The notes under the pieces are model-generated. The model did no database searches, was not told where the DNA came from, and was given only the letters and a program-made list of their open reading frames with translations. The position numbers and the translations under genes are program-made. 64,000 nucleotides of DNA. It comes from Hyphomicrobium sp. MC1 (GTDB lineage Bacteria > Pseudomonadota > Alphaproteobacteria > Rhizobiales > Hyphomicrobiaceae). How positions within the stretch are numbered: position 1 is the first letter of the stretch; the number at the start of each line of letters is the position of its first letter. The stretch is from assembly GCF_000253295.1 (NCBI RefSeq), contig NC_015717.1, forward strand, positions 496,001 to 560,000, given 5' to 3'. Shown here piece after piece: positions 1 through 8,712 of the stretch.

Positions 1-663
1 CAGCAGCATTTCATCGCTGATGCTGCGCATGAACTGAGAACGCCCATTGCGGTGATCAAAGCCCACGTCGGCATTCTCCCCAATTCGCCTGAAATTGAGT
101 CTCTCAAGGAGGAGATCAGGGCTGCCGAACGCCTCGTCAATCAGCTGCTCGATTCGGCTCGGCTGGATGTCGTCGTGTTGGACGCAACTGATGTGACGGA
201 TCTCAACTCGATTGTCGAAGAAGTCGTTCTGCAACTTGGGCCGATGGCCATCAAATGCGGCAAGTCCCTGGAGGTTTTACCTTGTCCGAAGAAGGTCGAG
301 GTGAATGGTTGCCACGATATGCTGACGTCCGCCGTGCGCAATCTGGTCGAGAACGCAATTCGCTTCACCGCCCCTGGCACGTCTGTCGTGATGGTCGTTT
401 CTTACCCTCCCGCGCTTGAGGTAATAGATCACGGGCCTGGTGTTAAGGTGGAAGAGCGCGAGCGCATATTTAAGCGCTTCTGGCAAGGTACGCGGGACCG
501 AGGCGGCGGCGCCGGATTGGGCCTCGATATCGTTGCACGCACTGTTGCTGCTCTTGGCGGATCCGTGTCCGTAGGCGATGCCCCAGAAGGAGGCGCGGTG
601 TTTACATTGCGCTTTCCACCGCCAAAAGACGGGACGCGGACGACAGACGTTCGCTCTTCGTAA
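1..663 (+). CDS. sensor histidine kinase, C-terminal part (5' end outside window)
   Basis: The reading frame is open from base 1 and ends with TAA at 661-663, giving a 220-residue fragment. It begins inside the dimerisation/phosphoacceptor helix: the H-box AAHELRTPIAV puts the phosphorylated histidine at fragment residue 10. The ATPase domain follows, with an N-box (NLVENA, near residues 114-119), a G1 box (DHGPG, about 143) and a G2 box (GGGAGLGL, about 168-175). It should autophosphorylate and pass phosphate to a response regulator, probably encoded just upstream of the window. Sensor and membrane regions are not visible. The PmrB/QseC-type (OmpR-partner) architecture and the GTAAGC repeat 125 bp downstream suggest that it controls the next operon; that link is inference. 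Confidence 0.9.
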   Translation, partial: QQHFIADAAHELRTPIAVIKAHVGILPNSPEIESLKEEIRAAERLVNQLLDSARLDVVVLDATDVTDLNSIVEEVVLQLGPMAIKCGKSLEVLPCPKKVEVNGCHDMLTSAVRNLVENAIRFTAPGTSVVMVVSYPPALEVIDHGPGVKVEERERIFKRFWQGTRDRGGGAGLGLDIVARTVAALGGSVSVGDAPEGGAVFTLRFPPPKDGTRTTDVRSS

Positions 664-788
664 TTTGCAAAATTACGAGCCCATCTTACTTCACTGCTAT
701 TGCCACATATCGCCTTCATCGAGAGGCTGCCCCCTCGCCTTCGAACTAAACATCGGACCCAACTTTTCATTGTGATTTCTTGAAGGCT

Positions 789-805
789 GTAAGCACGCCG
801 TAAGC
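789..805 (+). promoter_or_regulatory. direct-repeat operator, probable OmpR/PmrA-family regulator site
   Basis: GTAAGC occurs at 789-794 and again at 800-805, an 11-bp period. That is the spacing used by OmpR/PhoB/PmrA-type regulators, which bind as head-to-tail dimers. The second copy is also part of the perfect palindrome GTAAGCGCTTAC (800-811). The site lies between the histidine kinase gene and the hemolysin-family gene, about 50 bp upstream of that gene's preferred start. It is therefore placed to act near the -35 region of the operon. Binding is inferred. Confidence 0.4.
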
Positions 806-854
806 GCTTACCTCGATGGTCATGACCGGTCGCAACAACGAGGGGAGCGATTCG

Positions 855-1427
855 GTGCAGATCATTGTCGTGACGCAGAGCCATGCTCGTCGGTCCGAGG
901 TTGAGCACTTCATTGCTGATGTTTATCGTAGTCATTACGGGGCGTCCGTTCCAGAATTTCCACCTACACTCCTTGCTTTGCTCGGGCGCGATGGTAATTG
1001 GCTGTGCGCTTCGGGACTGCGCTTTGCCGAGTGCGATTTTTTTTCCGAGTGCTATCTTGATGAACCGATCGAGATACTTCTCGCACGAGCTTCTGGGGCA
1101 GCTGTAGATCGCGAAAGCATCTTCGAGGTTTCTGGCCTCGCCAGCCGTGCACCGGCGCGGGCCGCACAATTTCTTCACTACATCGTTTCGTATGGTGACA
1201 CCGCTGGCTTCGACTGGGCCTTCTTCACCGCCACCAAGCGCCTACGCAGTCTCCTCAGCGCTCTCGGCCTACCGCACATCGTCTTGGGAGATGCTTACAA
1301 GCAGCGCGCCCAAAATCCCCAAGTGTGGGGATCCTATTACGACGGCGCGCCGCTCGTTTGTGCTGTCAGCCGCTCTGCGGCGCAAATCTATCTCAACAAG
1401 CAGACGAGCACGGTGGTCCATGCTTGA
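855..1427 (+). CDS. thermostable-hemolysin-family protein (GNAT-like)
   Basis: This 190-residue protein resembles the T_hemolysin family (Pfam PF12261), named after a Vibrio thermostable hemolysin. The shared pattern is an early basic stretch followed by EHFIADVYRSHYGA, then PEFPPTLLAL and ECYLDEPIE. The family has a predicted acyltransferase (GNAT-like) fold, so an acyl-transfer role is as plausible as haemolysis. I chose GTG 855 because AGGGGAG lies 7 bases upstream; an ATG at 816 is in frame but has no ribosome-binding site and sits directly after the operator. The stop overlaps the start of the next gene by 8 bases (ATGCTTGA), implying translational coupling with the acyl ligase. No signal peptide is seen. 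Confidence 0.75.
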   Translation: MQIIVVTQSHARRSEVEHFIADVYRSHYGASVPEFPPTLLALLGRDGNWLCASGLRFAECDFFSECYLDEPIEILLARASGAAVDRESIFEVSGLASRAPARAAQFLHYIVSYGDTAGFDWAFFTATKRLRSLLSALGLPHIVLGDAYKQRAQNPQVWGSYYDGAPLVCAVSRSAAQIYLNKQTSTVVHA

Positions 1428-2910
1428 TATCATCTCCGCACTGCGCCGCAACGCTATCGACCAAGATGCCTCTCCGGCTTTTTCCGATGACTCTGGCTCG
1501 CTAACGCACGCTGATCTTTCAGCCCGTGTCGCTGAATGCGCGGCCAATCTGGAGTCGTTGCCCCAACACCTGGGACTTTTGGGAGAAAACTCAAACGACG
1601 CGGTCGTCGCGCAACTCGCAGGTTGGGTCGCAGGCAAAATAATCGTCCCAATTCCTGCATTCTTCAGCTCTGAACAGCAGAAGCACATTCTTGCCGACTG
1701 CAGAATTTCGCACGTCATCGCGACTCCGACCGCGGTCGATGCGGCGCGCCAGCTCGGTGTCGAGGTTGTGCCGGTGACGAACGGGCGCCGGGGCTCTCCG
1801 CCCGAGCTTCGCCATGGTGGCGGACAAATCATCTACACATCAGGAAGCACTGGGCGCCCAAAGGGCGTGCGGCTTGCCTTGTCCCAGATCGAGCGCTCGG
1901 CAGCCATGTTGGCGCAGGCGACATGCGCCACGCAAGACGACTTGTATCTTTCTGTGCTGCCGCTTCCCCTGCTGCTCGAGACGATATGCGCGATCTGCGT
2001 GCCGTTGTTCGCCAAGGCACGCACGCGCTTCGATCGGGCCATGACCGCCTCGGTGGCACGAGGCCAGCCGCAAGGACTGAGCGCAACCTTTGCCAAGCAT
2101 GATCCGACAACTTCCGTCCTCGTACCCGAGCTTCTCGCCACATGGGTGGCGGAGCTCGATGCAAGCGGCAAAAGGGCACCGACTAGTCTGCGTTTTGTTG
2201 CTATCGGCGGTGCCCCTGTTGCGACAGCCATGGCCGATAAGGCCTGGAGCAAAGGCATCCCCGCGCATGAAGGCTACGGTCTTTCCGAATGCTGTTCCGT
2301 CGTCGCAGTCAACCGCCCCGGCATGCGCAGACCCGGAACGGTGGGACAGCCGCTGCCAGGTTTGAACATCGGCATCGAAGACGGCGAGATCGTCGTCGAC
2401 GGGCCGACGATCATGCAGGGTTATCAGAATGGCTGCGATGCGGCCCATCCTTGGCGGACCGGTGATCTGGGTATGCTCGACGCCGATGGCTATCTCCGGA
2501 TCCTCGGCCGCAAGGATAACCTTATCGTCAATTCGTTCGGCCGCAATGTGAGCCCCGAATGGATCGAGGCACTGATAACGACGGACGAGCGAATTGCCGC
2601 GTGCGCCGTGCTGGGTCACGGCGAGCCATATTTGAGCGCACTCATAGTTCCGAGTTCTCGAGGTGCAGATTGGTTCGCCACTGCCAGCAAAGAAGAAGTG
2701 CTGTTGGCGCTCTCCAATATCTGCCGCGACGCCCCTGTGTACGCGATACCGCGCGATTTGGTCCTGCTCGCTCGCAACGATGCAGTTCGGCGCAACCTTC
2801 TCACGCCCAACGGCCGATTCCGTCGCGCGTTACTGCCTGACGCCTACGCCGAGATCAAAGCCGCCGCCGAGCGGCATCCTGTTACGCAAGAAGAGGAGAT
2901 GAGCGCATGA
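1420..2910 (+). CDS. AMP-binding acyl-CoA ligase-like enzyme
   Basis: This is a 496-residue member of the ANL adenylate-forming superfamily. The phosphate-binding loop TSGSTGRPKG is at residues 140-149. The adenine motif GYGLSECCS lies in the middle, and WRTGDLG followed by GRKDNLIV marks the hinge to the C-terminal domain. Such enzymes activate a carboxylic acid with ATP to an acyl-AMP and usually on to acyl-CoA; the substrate cannot be read from sequence. The ATG at 1420 overlaps the upstream stop and the gene ends in an ATGA overlap with the next, so it belongs to a tight operon. The alternative GNAT-like and haem-oxygenase-like neighbours suggest a fatty-acid substrate, which is inference. 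Confidence 0.85.
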   Translation: MLDIISALRRNAIDQDASPAFSDDSGSLTHADLSARVAECAANLESLPQHLGLLGENSNDAVVAQLAGWVAGKIIVPIPAFFSSEQQKHILADCRISHVIATPTAVDAARQLGVEVVPVTNGRRGSPPELRHGGGQIIYTSGSTGRPKGVRLALSQIERSAAMLAQATCATQDDLYLSVLPLPLLLETICAICVPLFAKARTRFDRAMTASVARGQPQGLSATFAKHDPTTSVLVPELLATWVAELDASGKRAPTSLRFVAIGGAPVATAMADKAWSKGIPAHEGYGLSECCSVVAVNRPGMRRPGTVGQPLPGLNIGIEDGEIVVDGPTIMQGYQNGCDAAHPWRTGDLGMLDADGYLRILGRKDNLIVNSFGRNVSPEWIEALITTDERIAACAVLGHGEPYLSALIVPSSRGADWFATASKEEVLLALSNICRDAPVYAIPRDLVLLARNDAVRRNLLTPNGRFRRALLPDAYAEIKAAAERHPVTQEEEMSA

Positions 2911-3575
2911 GCTTTTACGACGCGTTGCAAGCCGAGACAGCAACTGACCGTCAGGCCTTCCTGTCCATACCGCTCATTCAGACGGCCATGCAGAAAGGAG
3001 CGTCCCGCGAACTTTACGTCGACTTTCTCACGCAGGCCTATCACCACGTGAAGCACACCTTTCCACTGTTGGCGTTCGCTTCTGCACGCACGCACGATGA
3101 GACCTACCAGGATGCACTCGTCGAATACATGGAGGAAGAGCGCGGGCATGAGAAGTGGATACTCGATGATATTCGCGCATTCGGTAGCGATATCGAAGCG
3201 GTGAGATGTGGCGTGCCGGGACAGGCATGCCAGATCATGGTCGGCTATACCTACTATGCGATCGAGTGGATCAGCCCCTATGCAATGCTCGGCAGCGTGC
3301 ATGTGCTGGAGGGAATGTCGACGATGCTGGCCGACAAAGCCGCTGACGCCATTCAGCGCTCACTTGCTCCTCCGGACAAGTCAGGCTTCTCCTACCTTCG
3401 CTCGCACGGTGCGCTTGATATTCAGCACGTCGCCTTTTTCAAAAGCCTTGTCGACGGGATTTCAGCTGAGGCGCGTCCCGTCATCATCTCGACATCGAAG
3501 ATTATTTATAGGCTCTACGGCGACATCTTCCGTGAGCTATCTCTGCGCCATCCGGGCCTCCGCGATGCAGCTTAA
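2907..3575 (+). CDS. haem-oxygenase-like iron-containing redox enzyme (TenA/PqqC/HDO superfamily)
   Basis: This all-helical 222-residue protein carries the metal-ligand pattern of haem-oxygenase-like diiron oxidases. Histidines lie in QAYHHVKH (46, 47, 50), acidic residues and H81 in EEERGHEKW, E135 in HVLEGMST, and H167, D171 and H174 in SHGALDIQH. Known members include UndA, which converts fatty acids to terminal alkenes, and various N- or C-oxidases. Thiaminase TenA is the older name used by automatic annotation, but there are no thiamine genes here. The ATGA overlap with the acyl ligase, with GAGGAG just before the start, and the SDR immediately downstream point to oxidation of an activated acyl chain. 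The exact reaction is unknown. Confidence 0.78.
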   Translation: MSFYDALQAETATDRQAFLSIPLIQTAMQKGASRELYVDFLTQAYHHVKHTFPLLAFASARTHDETYQDALVEYMEEERGHEKWILDDIRAFGSDIEAVRCGVPGQACQIMVGYTYYAIEWISPYAMLGSVHVLEGMSTMLADKAADAIQRSLAPPDKSGFSYLRSHGALDIQHVAFFKSLVDGISAEARPVIISTSKIIYRLYGDIFRELSLRHPGLRDAA

Positions 3576-4416
3576 GGGTAAGCTAGCCGTCATAACTGGC
3601 GCGGGTTCGGGCATCGGCCGCCAGCTTGCTGTCGAAGCGGCTCGGCGAGGTCTGACGGTGGCATTAATCGGCCGCCGCGCCGACGCATTGCATGGAACGC
3701 TCGAGATGATGGACCAGCAACGCAATCACGTGGCGCTTCCCGGCGACATCACGGATCCGGAAATTCGCATCGCCTTGAAAAACTACATCGCGCACTGGTG
3801 GGGGCGGCTCGACGTTCTTGTCAACAACGCTGGTGTGCTAGCCGTCGGGCCGCTCGCGAGTACCAGCGACGCCGAACTGGAGCGTCTGATGAAGACAAAT
3901 GTAATCGCGCCAGCAGCTCTAATTCGTGAGCTGCTGCCGTTGCTTCATCGTGGAGCTCCCTCGCGAGTTGTCAACATCGGGTCCATGTTCGGTGACATTG
4001 CCTACCCACTGTTTGGAGCCTACTCGGCGTCTAAATTCGGCCTTCGCGGGCTTTCGATTGCACTGCGGCGCGAGTTCAAGGAGTTCGGCGTCGGCATTAC
4101 TTATGCGGCGCCGCGCGCAACAAAAACGGATGCATCTAGCAACTTCGCACGTCTCATCGATCCGCTGCGGATGCGCGTCGATGATCCTGCGAAGGTCGCG
4201 CGCGATATCTGGGCGGCCGTCGCACGTGATGCGGACAGCGTCTATGCGAAAGGCCCCGAGCGTCTGTTCGTACTCGTGCAGAGACTGTTCCCGCAGCTCG
4301 TTGATCGCTCGCTCGAGGCACAGATGGCGGACACGCGCGTGCGTGCATTCTTAATGAGCCAGAACGCATCCCCTACGACGCTTGAAGTCGGATTGCGGAG
4401 CAGTGGCAGCACATGA
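3565..4416 (+). CDS. short-chain dehydrogenase/reductase
   Basis: This 283-residue classical SDR has the nucleotide-binding TGAGSGIG at residues 11-18, NNAG at 87-90, and the catalytic S140, Y153 (YSASK) and K157. It should oxidise or reduce a carbonyl or alcohol with NAD(P)(H), acting in the cytosol. The ATG at 3565 starts 11 bases inside the preceding gene, so it is the fourth gene of the overlapping operon. The C-terminal extension after residue 230 is amphipathic (LFVLVQRLFPQ), as in lipid-acting SDRs. A lipid or fatty aldehyde substrate is inference from that and from the neighbours. Confidence 0.85.
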   Translation: MQLKGKLAVITGAGSGIGRQLAVEAARRGLTVALIGRRADALHGTLEMMDQQRNHVALPGDITDPEIRIALKNYIAHWWGRLDVLVNNAGVLAVGPLASTSDAELERLMKTNVIAPAALIRELLPLLHRGAPSRVVNIGSMFGDIAYPLFGAYSASKFGLRGLSIALRREFKEFGVGITYAAPRATKTDASSNFARLIDPLRMRVDDPAKVARDIWAAVARDADSVYAKGPERLFVLVQRLFPQLVDRSLEAQMADTRVRAFLMSQNASPTTLEVGLRSSGST

Positions 4417-4467
4417 AAATCGCAAGTCAGCCGCAGACTCAAAAACAAGCAACCAATGAGGAAACTC

Positions 4468-5157
4468 ATGAAACTGGCTAACAATCGCCTCACAATCGCT
4501 GCCGCTGCCATCACCGCAGTGATCGCCAGCGGATTCGTATCGCATGCCAAGGCCGCTCCAGCTGCAAAAAGTCACTTCGACGAGGACGTTCTAAGCGTTG
4601 CCAATGACTGGGCACGCGTCAAATATTTGAGCAAATCGAATGACGAGCGCCAGCGGAATATGGATGCGGTTGGAGCTAAGGCCGATGAGCTCGCGCAGCG
4701 GTATCCCGATCAGCCAGAGGCCTTGATTTGGGACGGCATCGTTACCAGCGAACGCGCTTCGCTCACGTGGGGGATCGGCGCTCTCAACCTCGCCTCGAAG
4801 GCGCGCGACGTGCTTCTTAAAGCTGAAAGCTTGAATCCCAAGGCCGCCGACGCCGGTGCACCCACCAGCCTCGGCGTCCTCTATTATCGCGTGCCCGGTT
4901 TTCCCTTCGGTTGGGGCGACAAAGACAAGGCCCGCGCTTATCTGGAGGAAGCGGTCAAGAACGCCCCAAACGGGAGAGACGCCCACTATTTCTATGCTGA
5001 CTTCCTGTACGAGCAGGGAGAATACAAGGCAGCTGAGTATGAGCTGAAACAAGGGCTGTCATCTCCGGCGCATCCGGAGCGGCCCATCTGGAACACGTAT
5101 TTCCCGAAGGTAATGCAAGGCCTCCTCGCCAAAGTGCAGGAAAAAGAACGCTCGTGA
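4468..5157 (+). CDS. exported TPR-like protein
   Basis: The 229-residue product has a signal peptide (positive start, hydrophobic AAAAITAVIASGF, Ala-x-Ala cleavage region near residue 27-30). The mature part is helical, with TPR-like repeats, for example YPDQPEALIWDGI, ARDVLLKAESLNPKAADAG, ARAYLEEAVKNAPN and YEQGEYKAAEYELKQGL. It resembles periplasmic TPR proteins annotated as TRAP-transporter TatT-like components. I prefer the ATG at 4468 over the one at 4456 because GAGGA sits 6-7 bases before it. It lies 51 bases after the SDR in the same direction and may be co-transcribed. A periplasmic scaffold role is a guess. Confidence 0.65.
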   Translation: MKLANNRLTIAAAAITAVIASGFVSHAKAAPAAKSHFDEDVLSVANDWARVKYLSKSNDERQRNMDAVGAKADELAQRYPDQPEALIWDGIVTSERASLTWGIGALNLASKARDVLLKAESLNPKAADAGAPTSLGVLYYRVPGFPFGWGDKDKARAYLEEAVKNAPNGRDAHYFYADFLYEQGEYKAAEYELKQGLSSPAHPERPIWNTYFPKVMQGLLAKVQEKERS

Positions 5158-5195
5158 TGGGCGGACTTTGCATGCATTGAAGAAAAAGGACCGCC

Positions 5196-5840
5196 ATGCA
5201 CATGGTCTCGATCTGGGCCGGCCTCGGCAAGCAACTGCGCACGCCTAGCGGGCGCTACGGCCGGTTTGCTGGTCGGCTAATGGCACTCATTAATGGCGCA
5301 CCATACAGGTGCGCCATTGCTGCGCTCGACGTTCAGCCCCACGATACGGTGTTGGAACTTGGTTTTGGCCCGGGCCGAGGCATCGTCAGCCTGGCACGAC
5401 AAGCCATGCGGGGAAAAGTGCTCGGAATCGATCATTCGCCCGAGATGCTCGACATCGCCAAGCGCGCCAACCGTCAAGAAATTTCCCACGGCCGAGTGCA
5501 TCTACGTCTCGGTCATTTTGACGATCTTCCTTATGCTGATGACAGCATCAGTAAGGTGATCGCGATCAACGTCGCCTATTTCTTCGGCATTGAGGGCAAG
5601 GAGATTGCCGAGATCTATCGGGTGTTGCAGCCCAAAGGACGCGTCGTGATCTACGTCACTGACCGCGCAACTATGCGCAAGTGGAAGTTCTCGGGCTCTG
5701 ACACCCACAGGCTCTATGACGCCGCCGACCTAAACCGCACCCTTCGCCAGGGCGGCTTCGACGACCAGGACATCTTCATCGAAATGATCAGGCTGCCCTT
5801 TGGCATGCGGGGCTTGGTAGCGGCGGCGGTCAAGAACTGA
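5196..5840 (+). CDS. class I SAM-dependent methyltransferase
   Basis: This 214-residue Rossmann-fold methyltransferase has the SAM-binding motif ELGFGPG at residues 54-60 and the ribose-binding acidic residue D79 in VLGIDHSPEM. A post-I motif follows (FDDLPYADDSISK), as in the UbiE/Methyltransf_11 group. It starts at ATG 5196 with AAGGA upstream, 38 bases after the TPR-like gene. The substrate is unknown. Position suggests that it modifies the product of the acyl-ligase/diiron-enzyme operon, but it may equally be independent. Confidence 0.85.
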   Translation: MHMVSIWAGLGKQLRTPSGRYGRFAGRLMALINGAPYRCAIAALDVQPHDTVLELGFGPGRGIVSLARQAMRGKVLGIDHSPEMLDIAKRANRQEISHGRVHLRLGHFDDLPYADDSISKVIAINVAYFFGIEGKEIAEIYRVLQPKGRVVIYVTDRATMRKWKFSGSDTHRLYDAADLNRTLRQGGFDDQDIFIEMIRLPFGMRGLVAAAVKN

Positions 5841-5903
5841 AGGACGGATTGCGCACGACGGGATCGTCAAAGACAACAACGCGGAGAATGCAAAGGCGAA
5901 AAT

Positions 5904-6026
5904 ATGATACGAATTGCGCTTCTTTTTTTATTGGTCTCGCCGCTTGCTCTCACGGCTTGCTCGACCATGCAGAACCATGACATGCCGCCCCCCGACATTC
6001 GCGATAGTCAGGTCACGCCACCATAA
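5904..6026 (+). CDS. small lipoprotein, 40 aa
   Basis: This short frame begins with ATG 5904 and encodes 40 residues. There is a short hydrophobic signal (IRIALLFLLVSPLAL) and a lipobox LTAC with the lipidated cysteine at residue 19. The mature peptide has about 22 residues, is proline-rich and ends in TPP. It resembles the tiny entericidin-like or 'lipoprotein attachment site' peptides common in Proteobacteria, which are anchored in the membrane after diacylglyceryl addition. It follows the methyltransferase by 63 bases. No function can be assigned. Confidence 0.6.
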   Translation: MIRIALLFLLVSPLALTACSTMQNHDMPPPDIRDSQVTPP

Positions 6027-6792
6027 GAGGATCCGCCGACGTGCTGACGACGTGCTGATCCAGCTTATGACTGAATGAAGGGCCGCGTTCGCCACTTTTG
6101 TTCCCCCCTATGTTTCGGTAGCCCGAGCAGAACATAAACGACCGATTTCTCGGACCGGCTCGCACCGCTTTCCGCTAAATGGCCATTAGCAGAATAAGTC
6201 ATGCGGTGGACTGTCTGAATAGGAATAGACCTGCACAAACGAACCTCAATCTCTCCGAGAGCAATCGAGGCGATAACCGCTTTCTCGTACTACCGCTCGA
6301 TCCCCAGAACTTGAGGGCTTTCATGACTGCTTTCGATCGCTTTCGACAATTCAGAAAATCTATAGAGGCTTGCTCTTCCTCCCATTGCAGACATTTACGG
6401 TGAGCTGTCTGAGTGCCTTCCCACGACTCCGCCGATGACCGCTTGTGTGATGAAGCAACGTTTCAATTCTTCGTATGTGACGAGATTTGACGCTTGGCGG
6501 TCTGATGCGCGCAACGTCGTTCGTGCTGGTTTGGATTTTGATTGCAGGCCGGGAGGGTCCGTCTCCGCTCTATCGTCGATGGACGGTATAACGAGCCAGC
6601 GAAGTTCCAGGTTTGCCGCTGCCTACTAAGCAAAACCGAAAAGACGCTAGTCCGTGCCAGAACACAATTTTCAACTAGCGGAAACGTTTCTTCTCGATGC
6701 GGAAGAACCTATTGCTGTTAAAAATGGTACCCATTTGCGGGGGTATACACAAAACAAACTAAGTTATTGATTCCATTTGTAAATTTAGCTTG
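6027..6792. other. gene-poor, AT-richer stretch left of the island
   Basis: About 770 bases without a convincing gene. Three short open frames (6179-6403 and 6435-6629 on plus, 6718-6900 on minus) lack ribosome-binding sites and recognisable motifs. The last 150 bases are clearly AT-richer than the surroundings. This may be eroded sequence next to the insertion site; I see no transposase remnant. Confidence 0.5.
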
Positions 6793-6811
6793 TGGTGCCC
6801 AGAAGAGGACT
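6793..6811. repeat. distal att site: copy of the tRNA-Leu 3' end
   Basis: TGGTGCCCAGAAGAGGACT here is identical over 19 bases to 17171-17189, the CCA end plus acceptor and T-stem part of the intact tRNA-Leu gene. The bases on either side differ. Exact duplication of a tRNA 3' end, with an integrase next to the intact tRNA, is the standard signature of site-specific integration. Confidence 0.9.
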
Positions 6812-7307
6812 ACGGATTTGCGCCCGTATCGCATTGAAACATCAAGGAAAAATCGGACTACTCTGACCGCTTGTGTAGCAGTTATGTGGGGCAGTTTCAA
6901 GCCTTGACAGAACCGTCGTCAGCGCCGGGTGAAGATCGCGCAGTGATCGCCTGCCGTCGCGTACCGGGGATGCCTCAAAGAGGGCACCGAGGGGCCGATG
7001 CGCGGTGCTTTGGTGATGAGAGCGGCGATCCTAGTCCGTGAGCCGTTGCCCCTGTAGCCGCCTTAGCGGGGATTTGCGCGATGGGATCGCCGCTGGCTGG
7101 CGATGCAACACGATCCGCCGATGAATGAGCGTCTCAGAGTGCGATGATCTCCTTTGCACATGCCCATTGCCGTTATCGGTCCTATGAGTGGAGGGAAGGA
7201 GGGGGAGAACGACGACAATGAGACCTCTCGAAGCTGCCCAGGTGACGACCATCCCCTCCCTCCCGTGTGTTGAGGTGCACTTTGTCCGTTGCTCTCTCAG
7301 CGATACT
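6812..7307. other. island left end, no gene recognised
   Basis: About 500 bases between the att copy and the end of the PolA-like gene. There are several short palindromes around GCGATC, and a G-rich run at 7190-7206 is partly complementary to a C-rich run at 7252-7264. The latter could end the leftward operon. No coding frame has a credible start or motif. Confidence 0.4.
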
Positions 7308-8705
7308 CTACGGCTTCTCGCACACCGGAAAGTCGTAGCCAGTGTGCTCCCGAGCGATGGATGACATGACCTCTGATGAAATCTGCGCAGCCGGTGCCGC
7401 AACGATTAGGCCATCGTGAAGGCAGAGCGCTGGGATATTGCGAGCAGCCAGTCTAGACAGCACCTCCATCATTATCTCGCTCTCCTGAAACATAAGCTTA
7501 TAACCGAGGCGACGGTCCCATGCCGACTTCAAGGCGGGATGGACGGAAAGGATCGCCTGCTTGACCAGCGCGACGGTAGAGCCGAACGGCAGGTGAGCTT
7601 GCAAGGCGTTTCCGGTTCGGCCGTCGTCGCCGTCATTTGCATCGTTGCCGACGCCAACTCTTAACTCGGTCGGCCAAGACTTGCGGGCACCGCCGTCGAA
7701 AAGAAAACAGTTCATCGCGAACTTGATGCCGCTTCGGTAGTCCTCGAAACCGGGTATGGAATAGAGGTCGCCTGCCGGGGGCTTTTCTCCCAAATGGGCG
7801 TATGCAAGCCGGGTAAACATAGAGCTGAAGTCGAGAACGACGGTTGCCTCCCCGTCAATCCTGATATTCTTCCGCCTGTCAGACTTGAGGTTCTGCCAGA
7901 AGCCTCCGAACAGTCTGCCCCCTTGATCGAAACGCTGCGCCTGATTTGAGAAGATCAAGAAGCGACGGCGCATAGTCCTCTCGAAGGGGTCTACATTCGG
8001 TTCCAATCCGTCGTCTAAGAAGTCAATCGCCGCAGCCGCTAGATATGCATTCAACTGCCTCAGGTTGGTTCGGTGCCGTTGGGTATCTTTAGTTTCCGCG
8101 TAATCAATCCGATCCTTTCGGACGCTTCCGTCTTTCCCCCGCAAGCTGCGATTGCTGCGGCTGAGGATGACGATCTCTTCGTCCTGTCGGCGATCAAAGT
8201 CGGCTAGGCTCACATGAGCCTCGGCAACCTTGCTCGCAAACCAGCTCGAAACAGCAATTGAGGAAACCTCGCCACGCACAACGCTTGGGCTCTGAACGTC
8301 CAGGAAATCAAGCGACCAAAGAAGGTCGAGTGTCGAACTGAAGAGCTTGCCCATGACCGGGCAATCATACCGAGTTCGCCCGCAATTGCCGTGCCCTAGC
8401 GACACTGCAATACGGCCTCCAAGCGGCGGCGACAGAACCGCATAGGCAAGATTGCAGATGATTGCCTCGAGCCGCTGGAGGTGCTGCTCGTGATCCTTTC
8501 TTCGCCTTGCCCGTTTGCGCTTGCCAGTGTGCTCCTCGTGATGCTGCACGAAGTCTACGGTGGTATCCACCAATGCACGTAGCGGACCTGGTCTCGCCGC
8601 TAGCCATTGATCAAACCATCTGTAGCGCTGGGGTTGCTTCCTAGTTTTAGCGAGTGTTTCAAGTTCCGATCCGCGAGGACCGGGAACTTGTTCAAAAACA
8701 TCCAT
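7308..8705 (-). CDS. candidate PolA/T7-RNAP-like palm-domain protein (polymerase-like)
   Basis: No named family is certain. Three spaced motifs in the C-terminal half of this 465-residue protein match the order of the family A DNA polymerase / single-subunit RNA polymerase palm. VVLDFSSMFTRLAYA with D292, followed by PAGDLYSI, resembles motif A. YRSGIKFAMNCFLFDG (R324, K328, N332) resembles the O-helix motif B. MFQESEIMMEVLSRL followed by ALCLHDGLIV (H430-D431) resembles motif C (HDE or HDS in the known enzymes). The N-terminal half is basic and helical (KRKRARRRKD near 62-71), with no visible exonuclease. It is 7 bases downstream of a Cys/His protein gene and probably co-expressed. A nucleotidyltransferase role is inference from motifs; a non-catalytic replication factor is possible. 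Confidence 0.5.
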   Translation of the reverse strand: MDVFEQVPGPRGSELETLAKTRKQPQRYRWFDQWLAARPGPLRALVDTTVDFVQHHEEHTGKRKRARRRKDHEQHLQRLEAIICNLAYAVLSPPLGGRIAVSLGHGNCGRTRYDCPVMGKLFSSTLDLLWSLDFLDVQSPSVVRGEVSSIAVSSWFASKVAEAHVSLADFDRRQDEEIVILSRSNRSLRGKDGSVRKDRIDYAETKDTQRHRTNLRQLNAYLAAAAIDFLDDGLEPNVDPFERTMRRRFLIFSNQAQRFDQGGRLFGGFWQNLKSDRRKNIRIDGEATVVLDFSSMFTRLAYAHLGEKPPAGDLYSIPGFEDYRSGIKFAMNCFLFDGGARKSWPTELRVGVGNDANDGDDGRTGNALQAHLPFGSTVALVKQAILSVHPALKSAWDRRLGYKLMFQESEIMMEVLSRLAARNIPALCLHDGLIVAAPAAQISSEVMSSIAREHTGYDFPVCEKP

Positions 8706-8712
8706 GAGGTGC

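Noticed and set aside
2907..3575. Thiaminase II (TenA) in thiamine salvage
   Set aside because: No thiamine genes or riboswitch nearby; the ligand pattern and neighbours fit a diiron oxidase better.
6179..6900. Three short open frames left of the island
   Set aside because: No ribosome-binding sites, family motifs or operon context; composition does not look coding.
7190..7264. G-rich/C-rich pair as quadruplex or origin
   Set aside because: G-runs are irregular, complementarity is imperfect, and there are no iterons; at most a weak terminator.
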